Below the pieces are notes generated by a model, which saw only the letters and a program-made list of their open reading frames with translations, was not told the origin of the DNA and did not search any database. From Branchipolynoe longqiensis (lineage: Eukaryota; Annelida; Polychaeta; Phyllodocida; Polynoidae), in NCBI GenBank assembly GCA_030323885.1, contig CM059192.1, positions 69,442,877 through 69,506,876 on the forward strand: DNA of 64,000 nucleotides, in the 5' to 3' direction. Numbering within the stretch: the stretch's first letter is position 1; each line of letters opens with the position of its first letter. The position numbers were made by a program, and so were the translations under genes. Positions 31,601 to 35,290 of this stretch are shown one piece after another.

Positions 31601-32718
31601 GGGTCTTCCAGATTTGGTACTAAGTTGTAAATAGGTTCCGTCCTGATATGACCGTAGATGTTGTTAGGACCTAAAACTCAGACAAATAAACAAACTCCTT
31701 GCGTATTTGTTGCTGCACAGAAGGGACTGCAAGTCAATTTGATAGAACCTGTTAATGTTGAAGTCTATGGTGGTCAGCATTAATTTGGCATATTTTCACT
31801 TAAAATATTTCCAAAGTTAGCCGTTTAAAATAAAAGTTACTTCAAACTAAAGTAAGATAGATGATCATGACAAATCTAATATTATTTTGTTAAATATGGT
31901 ATCAATTCAAAACCATCCGACTGCAAATTCAACGTCAGTTATTAGTTGAGAACCAAAGTTTCCAACGTGATATGAAAGTTGCATAGTCTGATAAAAGTGT
32001 CAACTTTTCTAAAGCAAAGCACTTATCTAGATTTGAACCTACTTATCTAACTGAGATACTGGGTCACTTATTAAGCATTTGGTGCTACATAGAAGGGAAT
32101 ACTAAATCACGCCAAAATTTATTTGGCATGTTTACACTTCAAATATCTCACAAGTTAGTCGTTCTAAATCAAAGTTTCTTCAAGTTAAACTAAGGTTGGT
32201 TATAATAATCAACCTAATATAATTATCTCAGAAAATGATGGAAACTTTAAACTATCGCACTATGCAACTTTAAACGTTGAAAGAGCGAACTGTGCACAAG
32301 CATCTTTTGCGATTAATCCTATGCTTTGCCATGTTCACCACGCAAGTGTCACCTCGCTGTAAATCCTGCTCTGCACATTCTTCCTTTTCAGGCGAGTGAG
32401 AGCGATGGGGAGGATGAGAAGGACCTACCGCCACCACCCTTCCCGAACCACTACAGCAACGGCAGCGTACAACAGTCGTGGAACCGGCATGCCCCTTATG
32501 CGCCACACACGTCACATGCGCCACATGTGCCACACACATCACACGCGCCACACACGTCAAATGCGCCACACCTGCCACCGCGGGGCCAGGCCGCCTACAA
32601 CTACACAGACTCTGAACCGGAGAGCCAGTACGCGGTGACGCTGAATGGTGGTCACGTGATCATGAACAACATGGCTGGGTCGCGAGCTCCACTGCCCGGC
32701 TTCTCTTCCTTTGTATAG
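1480..32718 (+). CDS. sdk: Sidekick homologue, 3' part (join of the exons listed separately)
   Basis: Sidekick proteins are homophilic immunoglobulin-superfamily adhesion molecules (six Ig domains, thirteen FN3 domains, one membrane helix, short cytoplasmic tail) at synapses and epithelial junctions. The window holds only the 3' end: join 1480-1617, 5161-5322, 7067-7195, 8380-8544, 9611-9742, (optional 10890-10943), 24751-24913, 26309-26438, 32392-32718. The phases chain correctly: phase 1 up to the tail, then 2, then 0. Identity rests on the order FN3-FN3-TM-tail, the tail motif SPPRPSPG followed by YSD, a later NHY motif, and the C-terminus GFSSFV, which is the known Sidekick PDZ ligand for MAGI scaffolds (family knowledge). 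The Ig domains and eleven FN3 domains lie upstream, off-window. Intron lengths run to 15 kb and all are rich in repeats. Assignment is confident; paralogue is not resolved. Confidence 0.93.
1742..1793 (+). mobile_element. SINE-A tail fragment
   Basis: Only the tail remains: CTGATATGACCTCATCTG...GGGACGTAAAAC followed by an A-rich AACAAACAAATAAAA stretch. Confidence 0.6.
1917..2238. mobile_element. MITE-C fold-back element, copy 1
   Basis: It begins AAAGTTGCATAATCCGATGG and ends with the inverted form CATCGGACTATGCAGCTTT, giving terminal inverted repeats. It has no coding capacity. Related copies lie at 2385-2858 and 31974-32273, with fragments at 5622 and 31726. Superfamily not determined. 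Confidence 0.65.
2385..2858. mobile_element. MITE-C fold-back element, copy 2, long TIRs
   Basis: The left arm (about 2385-2530) and the right arm (about 2695-2858) are imperfect reverse complements of each other over roughly 145 bp, so the RNA or single strand could form a long hairpin. Left start AGAGTTGCATAATATGGTGG, right end CCGATTACGCAGCTTTGG. Non-coding. Confidence 0.65.
2899..3540. repeat. 17-bp minisatellite in sdk intron
   Basis: About 37 tandem copies of TTCATGTGGCAGTGCCG, nearly perfect between 3230 and 3530. Because 17 is not a multiple of three, open frames with the same rotating His-Val-Ala-Val/Cys-Gly-Ser peptide appear in all three forward frames. These are by-products of the repeat and are not annotated as genes. 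Confidence 0.9.
3541..4936. other. sdk intron, no feature recognised
   Basis: AT-rich intron DNA with short homopolymer tracts. No exon, SINE or TIR element is visible to me. Confidence 0.4.
4937..5045. repeat. short AT-rich direct repeats
   Basis: Two and a half units of about 45 bp built on AAATTTAATTAAATTCGAG followed by a GTGAAAAA run. Confidence 0.6.
5161..5322 (+). CDS. sdk: sdk exon: second half of the penultimate FN3 domain
   Basis: Acceptor GACCTACTTAG, donor GTAGGA, 162 bp, phase 1 at both ends. The translation contains [20 protein letters not shown] followed by GPTQQG and ITTGP. This is the FN3 E-F-G strand signature with its tyrosine corner (N-x-x-Y-x-F-x-V-x-A). It completes the FN3 domain begun at 1480 and leads into the linker before the last FN3 domain. 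Confidence 0.9.
5407..5611 (+). mobile_element. SINE-A, 3' truncated
   Basis: tRNA-like head CGCTGGCCTAATCGGTAGAG, B-box region, then the SINE-A body to TGAGTGGGATATTGGGTCAT. The tail is absent; MITE-C-like sequence follows. Confidence 0.75.
5622..5705. mobile_element. MITE-C fragment
   Basis: Contains the reverse-complement terminal signature (GATCAACCTAATATA ... CGGGTTATGCAACTTTAAAA) of the MITE-C family only. Confidence 0.5.
5706..6364. other. sdk intron, no feature recognised
   Basis: Unstructured AT-rich intron sequence. Confidence 0.4.
6365..6670 (+). mobile_element. SINE-A, nearly full length
   Basis: Head GCGCAGTGGCTGAATCGGTA, body, and tail up to GTCCTGATATGAGCTGAGAT. It meets another SINE-A in opposite orientation tail-to-tail at about 6670, making a ~620-bp inverted repeat. 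Confidence 0.8.
6671..6986 (-). mobile_element. SINE-A, nearly full length, inverted partner
   Basis: Reads on the minus strand from the head (ACCGAATCGGTAGAGCGCGG) to the tail (GATGTTGCCAGGACGTATAA). It forms the right arm of the palindromic SINE pair upstream of the exon at 7067. Confidence 0.8.
6987..7031 (+). mobile_element. SINE-A tail fragment next to an sdk acceptor
   Basis: ATGAGCTGAGATGTTGCTAG then GACATAAAACCCCAACAAAC. It ends 35 bp before the exon, so SINE sequence may contribute the branch-point region. Confidence 0.6.
7067..7195 (+). CDS. sdk: sdk exon: first half of the last FN3 domain
   Basis: Acceptor GGTGCTGACAG, donor GTCAGT, 129 bp, phase 1 at both ends. The translation begins [11 protein letters not shown] and contains [20 protein letters not shown] and YIIQAMEKG, the N-terminal half of an FN3 domain with the conserved W and the PIxGYIIQ C-strand. 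This is the membrane-proximal FN3 of Sidekick. The next exon supplies its second half. Confidence 0.9.
7275..7515. repeat. degenerate TGGTCGCA-rich tract
   Basis: The octamer TGGTCGCA or close variants recurs about a dozen times at irregular spacing (GGTCGCAAAATGGTCGCATG and so on). It looks like an old, eroded simple tandem array. Confidence 0.5.
7971..7997. repeat. (ATT)n microsatellite
   Basis: Uninterrupted run of ATT triplets. Confidence 0.9.
8036..8315. mobile_element. MITE with 22-26-bp TIRs
   Basis: Left end ACTGTATATGTCCCAATAGA, right end the reverse complement of ACCGTATATGTCCCAATAGA. The interior is an ~85-bp direct duplication (TTTGTTTTTGTTGTGCCTCT ... CAGTCTGAATATGA, twice). 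No coding sequence. Confidence 0.7.
8380..8544 (+). CDS. sdk: sdk exon: second half of the last FN3 domain
   Basis: Acceptor TTATATTCAG, donor GTAAGT (consensus), 165 bp, phase 1 at both ends. The split codon from the previous exon gives E, then RKWRTEM; later [20 protein letters not shown] and SSPSGFFKT, the FN3 F-G strand signature with tyrosine corner. This ends the FN3 block. A truncated SINE-A starts only about six bases past the exon, inside the donor region. Confidence 0.9.
8550..8791 (+). mobile_element. SINE-A, 5' truncated
   Basis: Begins at TTTGTCGCTACTTAGCCTGG, with no tRNA head, and continues to the tail GCTAGGATGTAAAACTGCAA and (CAAA)n. It abuts the sdk donor at 8545. Confidence 0.8.
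9176..9505 (+). mobile_element. SINE-A, full length, diverged head
   Basis: Head GGAATGGCCGAAGGAGTTGA with the B-box region GGGATTCGAACCCTGG, body, and tail ATGACGTTAAACTCCAACAA. Its head resembles the copy at 17118, so SINE-A may have at least two head subtypes. Confidence 0.75.
9611..9742 (+). CDS. sdk: sdk exon: juxtamembrane and transmembrane segment
   Basis: Acceptor CCCGTCCAACAG, donor GTGAGG, 132 bp, phase 1 at both ends. The translation reads VENLPFYQQ and then a 24-residue hydrophobic helix starting at FWFLIIVAL and ending near SVLCW, followed by basic residues [13 protein letters not shown] before an FWFL/WWFL helix and NKK after it is the Sidekick arrangement. The basic cluster places the tail in the cytosol. 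Confidence 0.92.
10217..10499. mobile_element. MITE-D (TIR TACAGGGTCCGTA), copy 1
   Basis: Begins TACAGGGTCCGTA and ends with its reverse complement TACGGACCCTGTA. The interior repeats AGTCTTGAAAAGCCTTGAAT-like motifs. A second copy with the same interior lies at 30803-31077. Confidence 0.75.
10500..10889. other. sdk intron, no feature recognised
   Basis: Includes a short (AATC)n run near 10683-10710 and A-rich sequence before 10870. No other feature seen. Confidence 0.4.
10890..10943 (+). CDS. sdk: candidate sdk cassette exon in the tail (54 bp)
   Basis: A 54-bp GC-rich island in AT-rich intron is preceded by CGTCTACCTCAG and followed by GTAAGT, the best possible donor. It is phase 1 at both ends and open in the required frame, reading [18 protein letters not shown]. 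It could therefore be included or skipped between the exons at 9611 and 24751 without changing the downstream frame. Residue identity changes at the junction from D to N. The peptide is low-complexity, so coding is suggested only by the splice sites, phase and composition. Confidence 0.45.
10973..11035. repeat. 11-bp tandem repeat
   Basis: About five copies of CATGGCATTCT / CACGGCATTCT just after the candidate exon. Confidence 0.8.
11152..11200 (+). mobile_element. SINE-A tail fragment
   Basis: CGTCCTGATATGACCTTAGA then TGTTGCTAGGACGCAAAACA. Confidence 0.65.
11464..12330. repeat. degenerate TGTACCATGTG / TATATA satellite
   Basis: Built from words such as TACCATGTGTATAT, TACTACATATGTACCACA and GTAATATATATGTATAC. 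The first ~300 bp are short-period. From 11,800 a higher-order unit of roughly 75-115 bp recurs at least five times (marker TGTACCACAATGTACCATG). Long open frames on both strands are repeat artefacts. Confidence 0.8.
12780..12822 (+). mobile_element. SINE-D tail fragment
   Basis: GGTGAAACGGCGTTAAGGAA then CCACCAATCGATCAATCAAT: the same tail, ending in (ATCA)n, as the longer minus-strand copy at 39549-39715. Confidence 0.6.
13180..13505. repeat. unclassified interspersed repeat, copy of 63060-63400
   Basis: Shared words: AATCTTGTTTGAATTTGTTG, TAAGATC..AATCAAAAAGTGAA, ACTCTGACAT.TGCA.AA, TTCTGCTATTATTAGGAATG. Same orientation, no coding content. One copy lies in an sdk intron and one in an HGSNAT intron. 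Confidence 0.65.
13704..13869. repeat. unexpanded copy of the satellite-bearing duplication
   Basis: This ~166-bp block contains ATGCAGTGAAGTATAT, AAAAGTGTGTGTGACTCTGTGTC, ACACAG and then a 111-bp segment (13759-13869). The same order recurs from 13870, but there the CTGTGTC and ACACAG halves are separated by the satellite. The 111-bp segment returns at 15569-15679 with three mismatches. Confidence 0.85.
13908..15568. repeat. 1.65-kb inverted CA/GA satellite
   Basis: From 13908 to 14040 the plus strand is (TGTGTCTC)-type; from 14041 to 15568 it is the complementary (ACACAGAG)-type, with units of AGACAC, ACACAC and AGAGAC in shifting order. The switch at 14040 makes the array a palindrome with very unequal arms (about 0.13 and 1.53 kb). 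Cys/Val/Ser-rich and Thr/His-rich reading frames of up to 575 codons cross it; they are low-complexity artefacts. Confidence 0.95.
16344..16769. mobile_element. fold-back MITE with ~75-bp TIRs
   Basis: Left arm from AATAGGGCTTTCCGGCC through ATAACACTAGGTGGCGCT to TCAGTCCGTACTCTTTGTGT; the right arm (about 16692-16769) is the reverse complement. The right arm has a small internal duplication of ACTGATAGTACACAA. Non-coding. Confidence 0.75.
17118..17282 (+). mobile_element. SINE-A, 3' truncated, diverged head
   Basis: Head GGGGTGGCCAAATGAGTTGA, B-box-like region, then body to GGGCAAGGAGCAG. The rest is missing. Confidence 0.7.
17566..17894 (+). mobile_element. SINE-A, full length
   Basis: Head GGGCGCGGTGGCCGAATCGA, B-box GGTTCCCGGTCGAGTC, body, and tail GATGTTGCCAGGCCATAACA then (CCAA)n. 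Confidence 0.8.
17895..18647. other. sdk intron, no feature recognised
   Basis: No exon or repeat recognised. The line CAGGGATGAAGGATCTCCGA near 18540 resembles text near 52655 and may be a small interspersed repeat. Confidence 0.4.
18648..18716 (+). mobile_element. SINE-A tail fragment, partly duplicated
   Basis: CCGTTCTTATATGAACTTAG then two successive TGTTGCTAGAAC-like segments and an A-rich end. Confidence 0.5.
18953..19281. mobile_element. hAT-like MITE, copy 1
   Basis: TIRs: CATGGGCCGCGTTCAAGG at left; CCCTGAACGCGGCCCTG at right. The interior shares GCAGCGGCCATTTGCAATGG-like text with the copy at 21387. The CAGGGCCGCG terminus fits hAT ends (5'-YARNG). Confidence 0.75.
19318..19645 (+). 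mobile_element. SINE-A, full length
   Basis: Head GGATGCGGTAGCCGAATCGG to tail GATGTTGCTAGTAGGTAAAA and (CAAA)n. Confidence 0.8.
19780..20101 (+). mobile_element. SINE-A, full length, tRNA head variant
   Basis: Head GGCTCAGTGGTTAGAGCACC followed by the SINE-A body and tail ATATTGCCCGGGCGTAAGAC. It ends in a C-rich then (CA)n tract. Confidence 0.7.
20233..20780. repeat. 38-bp minisatellite (two 19-bp half units)
   Basis: Alternating GTGACTGCCGGTGTCACCA and GTGACTGCCAGTATAATTA halves, well ordered to about 20510, then degenerating into single ~19-bp GTGACT...CAGTGTCAC units to 20780. Confidence 0.9.
20985..21235. repeat. ~45-bp tandem repeat
   Basis: About five units carrying ATTGACATGTCATAT, TTACGTCACATTG and CTATGTTACTACACA. 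Confidence 0.75.
21387..21693. mobile_element. hAT-like MITE, copy 2
   Basis: Left TIR CTGGGCCGCGTTCAGG, right TIR CCTGAACGCGGCCCTG. The interior is a longer inverted repeat (CTCGGAGGCACCTCGGAGAT near the left, GGCACCTCCGAGATACACCC near the right). Non-coding. Confidence 0.8.
21825..22262. repeat. 12-bp minisatellite, interrupted by a MITE
   Basis: Unit CTTGGTGTTCAC (also GGTGTCCACCTT) at 21825-21913 and 22113-22262. The two blocks were one array before the hAT-like MITE inserted. Confidence 0.9.
21914..22112. mobile_element. hAT-like MITE, copy 3, nested in minisatellite
   Basis: TIRs CTGGGCCGCGTTCAGGG and CTTGAACGCGGCACTG. It is flanked by GTGTTCAC (21906-21913) and GTGTTAAC (22113-22120), an 8-bp duplication with one mismatch as expected for hAT, although the host repeat itself contains GTGTTCAC. 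Confidence 0.8.
22838..23411. mobile_element. MITE with ~55-bp TIRs and internal duplication
   Basis: Left end TATATAGGGTATTCACGTGA through GCGCAGCCATTGTGGCGATA; the right end is its reverse complement. Inside are two ~190-bp direct repeats (TTTGCCGGTATGCGCAGTGC / TTTGGCGGTACACACAGTGC; both with CTTATCA.TTTAATATAATC and ATATTTCACTTTTTCTGT). A TATA/TA target is likely. Confidence 0.8.
23412..24732. other. sdk intron, AT-rich, with direct repeats
   Basis: Between 24,230 and 24,650 the words TGAATTAAAAA, GAACTTTAAAGAAAGA and GAGACAAATTAACA each occur twice, separated by TATATA runs, so an old ~200-bp duplication is likely. No exon is seen before 24,751. Confidence 0.5.
24751..24913 (+). CDS. 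sdk: sdk exon: cytoplasmic tail, part 1
   Basis: Acceptor TGTCTGCTCAAAG, donor GTAGGT, 163 bp, entering at phase 1 and leaving at phase 2. The translation runs from [10 protein letters not shown] through [16 protein letters not shown] to YTRSNY. The GGF-x-x-x-E motif then basic residues corresponds to the NGGFAALEL region of vertebrate Sidekick tails. An alternative reading into a TAG four bases on would be a stop, but the next exon joins perfectly in phase, so splicing is preferred. A SINE-B begins about 17 bp downstream. Confidence 0.9.
24930..25228 (+). mobile_element. SINE-B, full length
   Basis: Head GCTCTGTGGCAGAGTGGTTA ... B box GGTTCGATTCCCCATGC, then a body matching the copy at 945-1247 to CCATGATATGCAGTATAAAT. 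The head can be read as a long-variable-arm tRNA. Confidence 0.8.
25246..25545 (+). mobile_element. SINE-A, full length, diverged
   Basis: Head CCGGGTGGCCGAATAGGTAG to tail GGAGTTGCTAGTGTGGTAAA. Confidence 0.7.
25719..26259 (+). mobile_element. SINE-A interrupted by an inverted SINE-A
   Basis: Head CCGGACGCGATTACTGAATC to body GAATTCGCCATGAGTGT (25975), resuming at about 26213 with GTCGGTACTCATGTTGTCAC and tail ACAACAAACAAAAC. The gap holds a minus-strand SINE-A. Confidence 0.75.
25976..26212 (-). mobile_element. SINE-A inserted in another SINE-A
   Basis: On the plus strand it begins TTGTTTGTTTTACGTCCTAG (the tail reversed) and ends near GGAAGCGACAGGTATACATT, missing the head. With its host it forms an inverted pair just upstream of the exon at 26309. 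Confidence 0.75.
26309..26438 (+). CDS. sdk: sdk exon: cytoplasmic tail, part 2
   Basis: Acceptor TTGTCCCTCAG, donor GTATGT, 130 bp, entering at phase 2 (the split codon with the previous exon is ATG, M) and leaving at phase 0. The translation [17 protein letters not shown] is strikingly close to the [14 protein letters not shown] block of vertebrate Sidekicks. The rest is acidic and serine-rich ([18 protein letters not shown]). This block is one of the strongest identity markers. Confidence 0.95.
26640..29757 (+). mobile_element. APE-type non-LTR retrotransposon, degraded
   Basis: It lies in the last sdk intron in the sense direction. From 26695 an endonuclease start reads [20 protein letters not shown] then [13 protein letters not shown] motifs follow: [17 protein letters not shown] (28.2 kb), [20 protein letters not shown] (28.45 kb), [15 protein letters not shown] text and [11 protein letters not shown] (28.71 kb). 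Frameshifts and stops break the coding region. The 3' part carries a ~180-bp unit twice (GTGATAGGTCACGGCCCACA near 29428 and again near 29610) and ends A-rich. 5' end is uncertain. Confidence 0.85.
26695..29224 (+). pseudogene. LINE endonuclease-reverse transcriptase pseudogene
   Basis: Coding remnant of the LINE above. The endonuclease (26695-27190) changes frame near 26925 and again later; the RT domain spans about 27909-29224 in at least four frame segments. The catalytic F/Y-x-D-D box is YLDD, preceded by an in-frame stop (…LDTE stop LQ…). Not expected to be active. Clade is between CR1 and Jockey-like groups by motif style; I did not resolve it. Confidence 0.8.
29785..29873 (+). mobile_element. 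SINE-A internal fragment
   Basis: ACGCTCGGCATTATTAGGAT to TGATATCAGGTCACGATGCT, running directly into the 30-bp minisatellite. Confidence 0.7.
29874..30345. repeat. 30-bp minisatellite
   Basis: About 15 units of ATTAGGCTAGAGGACATACA followed by AATGTCCCCT. Because the unit is a multiple of three, both strands give uninterrupted repeat peptides (for example a plus-strand [10 protein letters not shown] type). No start context, splice or conservation argues for coding. Confidence 0.9.
30672..30716. repeat. (ATT)n microsatellite
   Basis: Interrupted ATT run; a second (ATC)n patch follows near 30765-30805. Confidence 0.8.
30803..31077. mobile_element. MITE-D, copy 2
   Basis: Same interior as 10217-10499 (CCTTGAAAAGCCTTGGATTT, TTTTGGGTAATTAGTCTTGA, AAATCGCCATTCACCATT). 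The ends are more diverged. Confidence 0.75.
31078..31636. other. sdk intron, no feature recognised
   Basis: ATT/ATC-rich at the left edge, otherwise featureless. Confidence 0.4.
31637..31695 (+). mobile_element. SINE-A tail fragment
   Basis: TCCGTCCTGATATGACCGTA to ACAAATAAACAAAC. Confidence 0.65.
31726..31930. mobile_element. MITE-C fragment
   Basis: Shares TGCAAGTCAATTTGATAGAA and GTTAGCCGTTTAAAATAAAA type text with the 2385-2858 copy; one terminus is missing. Confidence 0.55.
31974..32273. mobile_element. MITE-C, copy 3
   Basis: GAAAGTTGCATAGTCTGATA at left, TATCGCACTATGCAACTTTA at right, an inverted pair. It ends about 118 bp upstream of the last sdk exon. Confidence 0.65.
32392..32718 (+). 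CDS. sdk: sdk last exon: C-terminal tail with PDZ ligand
   Basis: Acceptor CTTCCTTTTCAG, phase 0, 108 codons and stop TAG. The translation opens [20 protein letters not shown], with SESD and an FxNHY block that match vertebrate Sidekick tails. A His-rich repeat follows (APH/TSH triplets, about 30 residues, from 15-bp direct repeats such as GCGCCACACACGTCA). A Tyr motif [10 protein letters not shown] comes next, and the protein ends PLPGFSSFV. The final SSFV is a class I PDZ ligand. The His-rich segment is not something I know from other Sidekicks. Confidence 0.95.
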   Translation, partial: ASESDGEDEKDLPPPPFPNHYSNGSVQQSWNRHAPYAPHTSHAPHVPHTSHAPHTSNAPHLPPRGQAAYNYTDSEPESQYAVTLNGGHVIMNNMAGSRAPLPGFSSFV

Positions 32719-33743
32719 CGCAGGCGCACAGACTGGCACCAGAGACAGTGATTTGAACACTGCCGGTGTTGTGCCCCCCCCACCCCCCACAATCCCCCCA
32801 CCACCACTCCGCCACCACTCCCCCTCCCAGGAGTTATTGGGGGTGGAAGCTATTTGGGAGCAATTGGAGCTCAGAGCAATTAATTAGGGGTGGGGCCTAT
32901 TGGGGGCGGGAGAAGAGGAAAGTTCTCTTGTATGCTTTGTTAGTCGTGGTGAAGTAATGTGGGACTGATGTAGTCTTCAGCAACATCCACCACTTCTGGA
33001 GTGGTCCCTTTGGAGATAGTTGTTTCTAGTTGCATCAATGCAATGGGTCGATTTGGGAGTGGTGCAGGGCGTCACACTGCCTCTGTGCTCGAGCACCTCG
33101 CCCTGTACTATGCACACCCTGCTGGCAGTGTGGTGGCGAAGTGCTTGGCGAGTAGCGTGTCACATTTGGAGCAAAGCGGGTACCAACAAATTACTGGTTT
33201 TTGGATCACACAGCAGCTGGAGCGTCTCCATGGCAACTGGACAATCTCCATGGAAACTGGGGCGTATCCATAGTATCTGGATCGTCTCAATGGTAACTGA
33301 CTTGTCTTCATGGCAACTAAATTGGTCTCCATAGCAATGGAAACGCCTCTAATTGAACTGCATCTGTGGAAATGGAACCGTATCCATGAAGAAAAATAAG
33401 CAACCCAAGATATTTAAACTGTGACTTTGCTGAGTGTACCTAGCCAAATGAGCTCTCAGTGTGTGTTACACAGAACTACCAATTGTTATGCTTCAGAGGC
33501 ACGAGCCACAGCAAAATCTGATGCATTTAGCCCAGCCGACAAGTTGGTGCGCGACAGTCAGGGCTGTAGTTCTACTTGCGTGCGCTGTACCATGTTGGAA
33601 GTTTGCCAGTCGGTTATAAAAACAAAAATTGAATCGCACCCCGACTGACTAAGCAATTTACATACCGCCCAGCTGACACATAATACATAGACTGTCGGCA
33701 CCAGACTAGTCGGACCGGGTGGACCGCCAACTGCTTGATTAAA
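32719..33743 (+). other. sdk: presumed sdk 3' UTR
   Basis: Follows the sdk stop. It contains a C-rich stretch and, at about 33228-33350, five loose ~26-bp repeats built on TCCATGGCAACTGGAC. Open frames here (for example 33001-33273) lack homology or splice context. The 3' end is not defined. Confidence 0.4.
33738..33743 (+). other. possible sdk poly(A) signal ATTAAA
   Basis: The first ATTAAA or AATAAA hexamer I find downstream of the sdk stop, about 1.0 kb away. Position alone supports it. Confidence 0.25.
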
Positions 33744-34198
33744 GCAGCGCATTGTCGTGACTCTTGTTTGACATTTCCGACATTATTGAGAATAGGTCGA
33801 TACCGCCTCGAAACCCGGGGGTGCGGGTGAGAGGTTTCTCTGAGAAAATACTCACCATCATCTCACATCTTCACTGTGATCACCACATCAATCAATATAT
33901 GTGCAGGTGTAAGACATCAGAAACTCATTATAGGATGTAGTCAGGCACTGCCTGCCAGGTATGGTGGGGGTGTGGGTGTGTGTGGGGATGGGGATTGTTC
34001 AAGCGAAGCTACTTTATGAAGGTACGAGGATATTATTTGTGTGTTGCTAAGATAATGTTCATTTTACAAACAAACAAAATATATATAGAGACATGAATAA
34101 TGGTAATTTTGTATATGTGTGAATAATATGTTTTAGGTAAGCTACCAGTAGTGTGATGGGGTGTGAATGGTGTGTAGTCATGAGATGATTACTCATTG
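33744..34198. other. intergenic, no feature recognised
   Basis: No gene or repeat recognised. Confidence 0.4.
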
Positions 34199-34535
34199 CT
34201 GACCAAGCGGTGAAGTGGAGAGCATGTAAATGTATGCGTACTCTTTGCTCACAAAGCGGTGCAGTGGAGAGCATGCGAATGTATGCGTACTCTTTGCTGA
34301 CCGAGTGGTGCAGTGGAGAACATGCGAATGTATTCATACTCTTTGCTCATCACGCGGTGCAGTGGAGAGCATGCGAATGTATGCGTACTCTTTGCTGACC
34401 GAGTGGTGCAGTGGAGAACATGCGAATGTATTCATACTCTTTGCTCACCACGCGGTGCAGTGTTGAACATGTCAATGTATGCATACTTTTTGCTCACCAA
34501 GCGGTGCAGTGGAGAGCATGTGAATGTATGTGGAG
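34199..34535. repeat. ~60-bp minisatellite
   Basis: Six units of the type GGTGCAGTGGAGAGCATGCG, AATGTATGCGTACTCTTTGC, TGACCGAGT. The unit length is a multiple of three, so frames stay open; not taken as coding. Confidence 0.9.
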
Positions 34536-34884
34536 TACTTAATTCAACAACATATCAAAGACTTGACGGCGAGTGTGGTGTGCGTAGTAGTATGGTGTTT
34601 GCTTCTCACACCTAACTCTGGGGCGCATGTCCATTCAAAATGGGGCATGGCTCTGTGTACATATAATTCACCTATAATGGACATTTTTCTATAGTTAAAC
34701 AGAAGGAGGACTGTCCAAAAAGGATTTGTACCATCAGGGCGCATTTTATCAACATATTGTGACACATTGTCGTTCAATTAGATGATATTTGTTATGGTTT
34801 TTTATAATTTGTATTATAAACAATGTGACAGTAGCGGTGCGATAACGGCATCAACGGCACATTGATGCTGAGTGGCTACTTTTA

Positions 34885-35290
34885 ACCATATATGCATCCA
34901 TGTGTATCCACATGGATACAACCATGTATCCACATGGATACAACCCTGTATCCATGGATACAACCATGGATACATGGATACATCTATGTATATCCATGGA
35001 TACATCCATGTGTATCCATGGATGACCATAGGCATCCATGGATACATCGATAGGTATCCATGGATACATCCATGCATATCCAAGGATACATCCATTGTTA
35101 TACTTGGGTACATCCATAGGTTCCATGGATACATCTATAGTTTCCATGGATACATCCATAGGTTGCCATGGATACATCCATAGGTTGCCATGGATACATC
35201 CACGTGTATCTATGAATACATCCGCGTGTATCTATGGGTGCATCCGCATGTATCCACAGACAGATACAACCACGTGTATCCATAGATACA
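34885..35290. repeat. TCCATGGATACA minisatellite
   Basis: About 22 units of roughly 18-20 bp around ATCCATGGATACATCCATG. CCATGG and ATCCATGGAT are themselves palindromic, so the tract can form many small hairpins. Confidence 0.9.

Noticed and set aside
33001..33334. 90-104-codon frames just after sdk
   Set aside because: No homology I recognise, no splice context; most likely 3' UTR.
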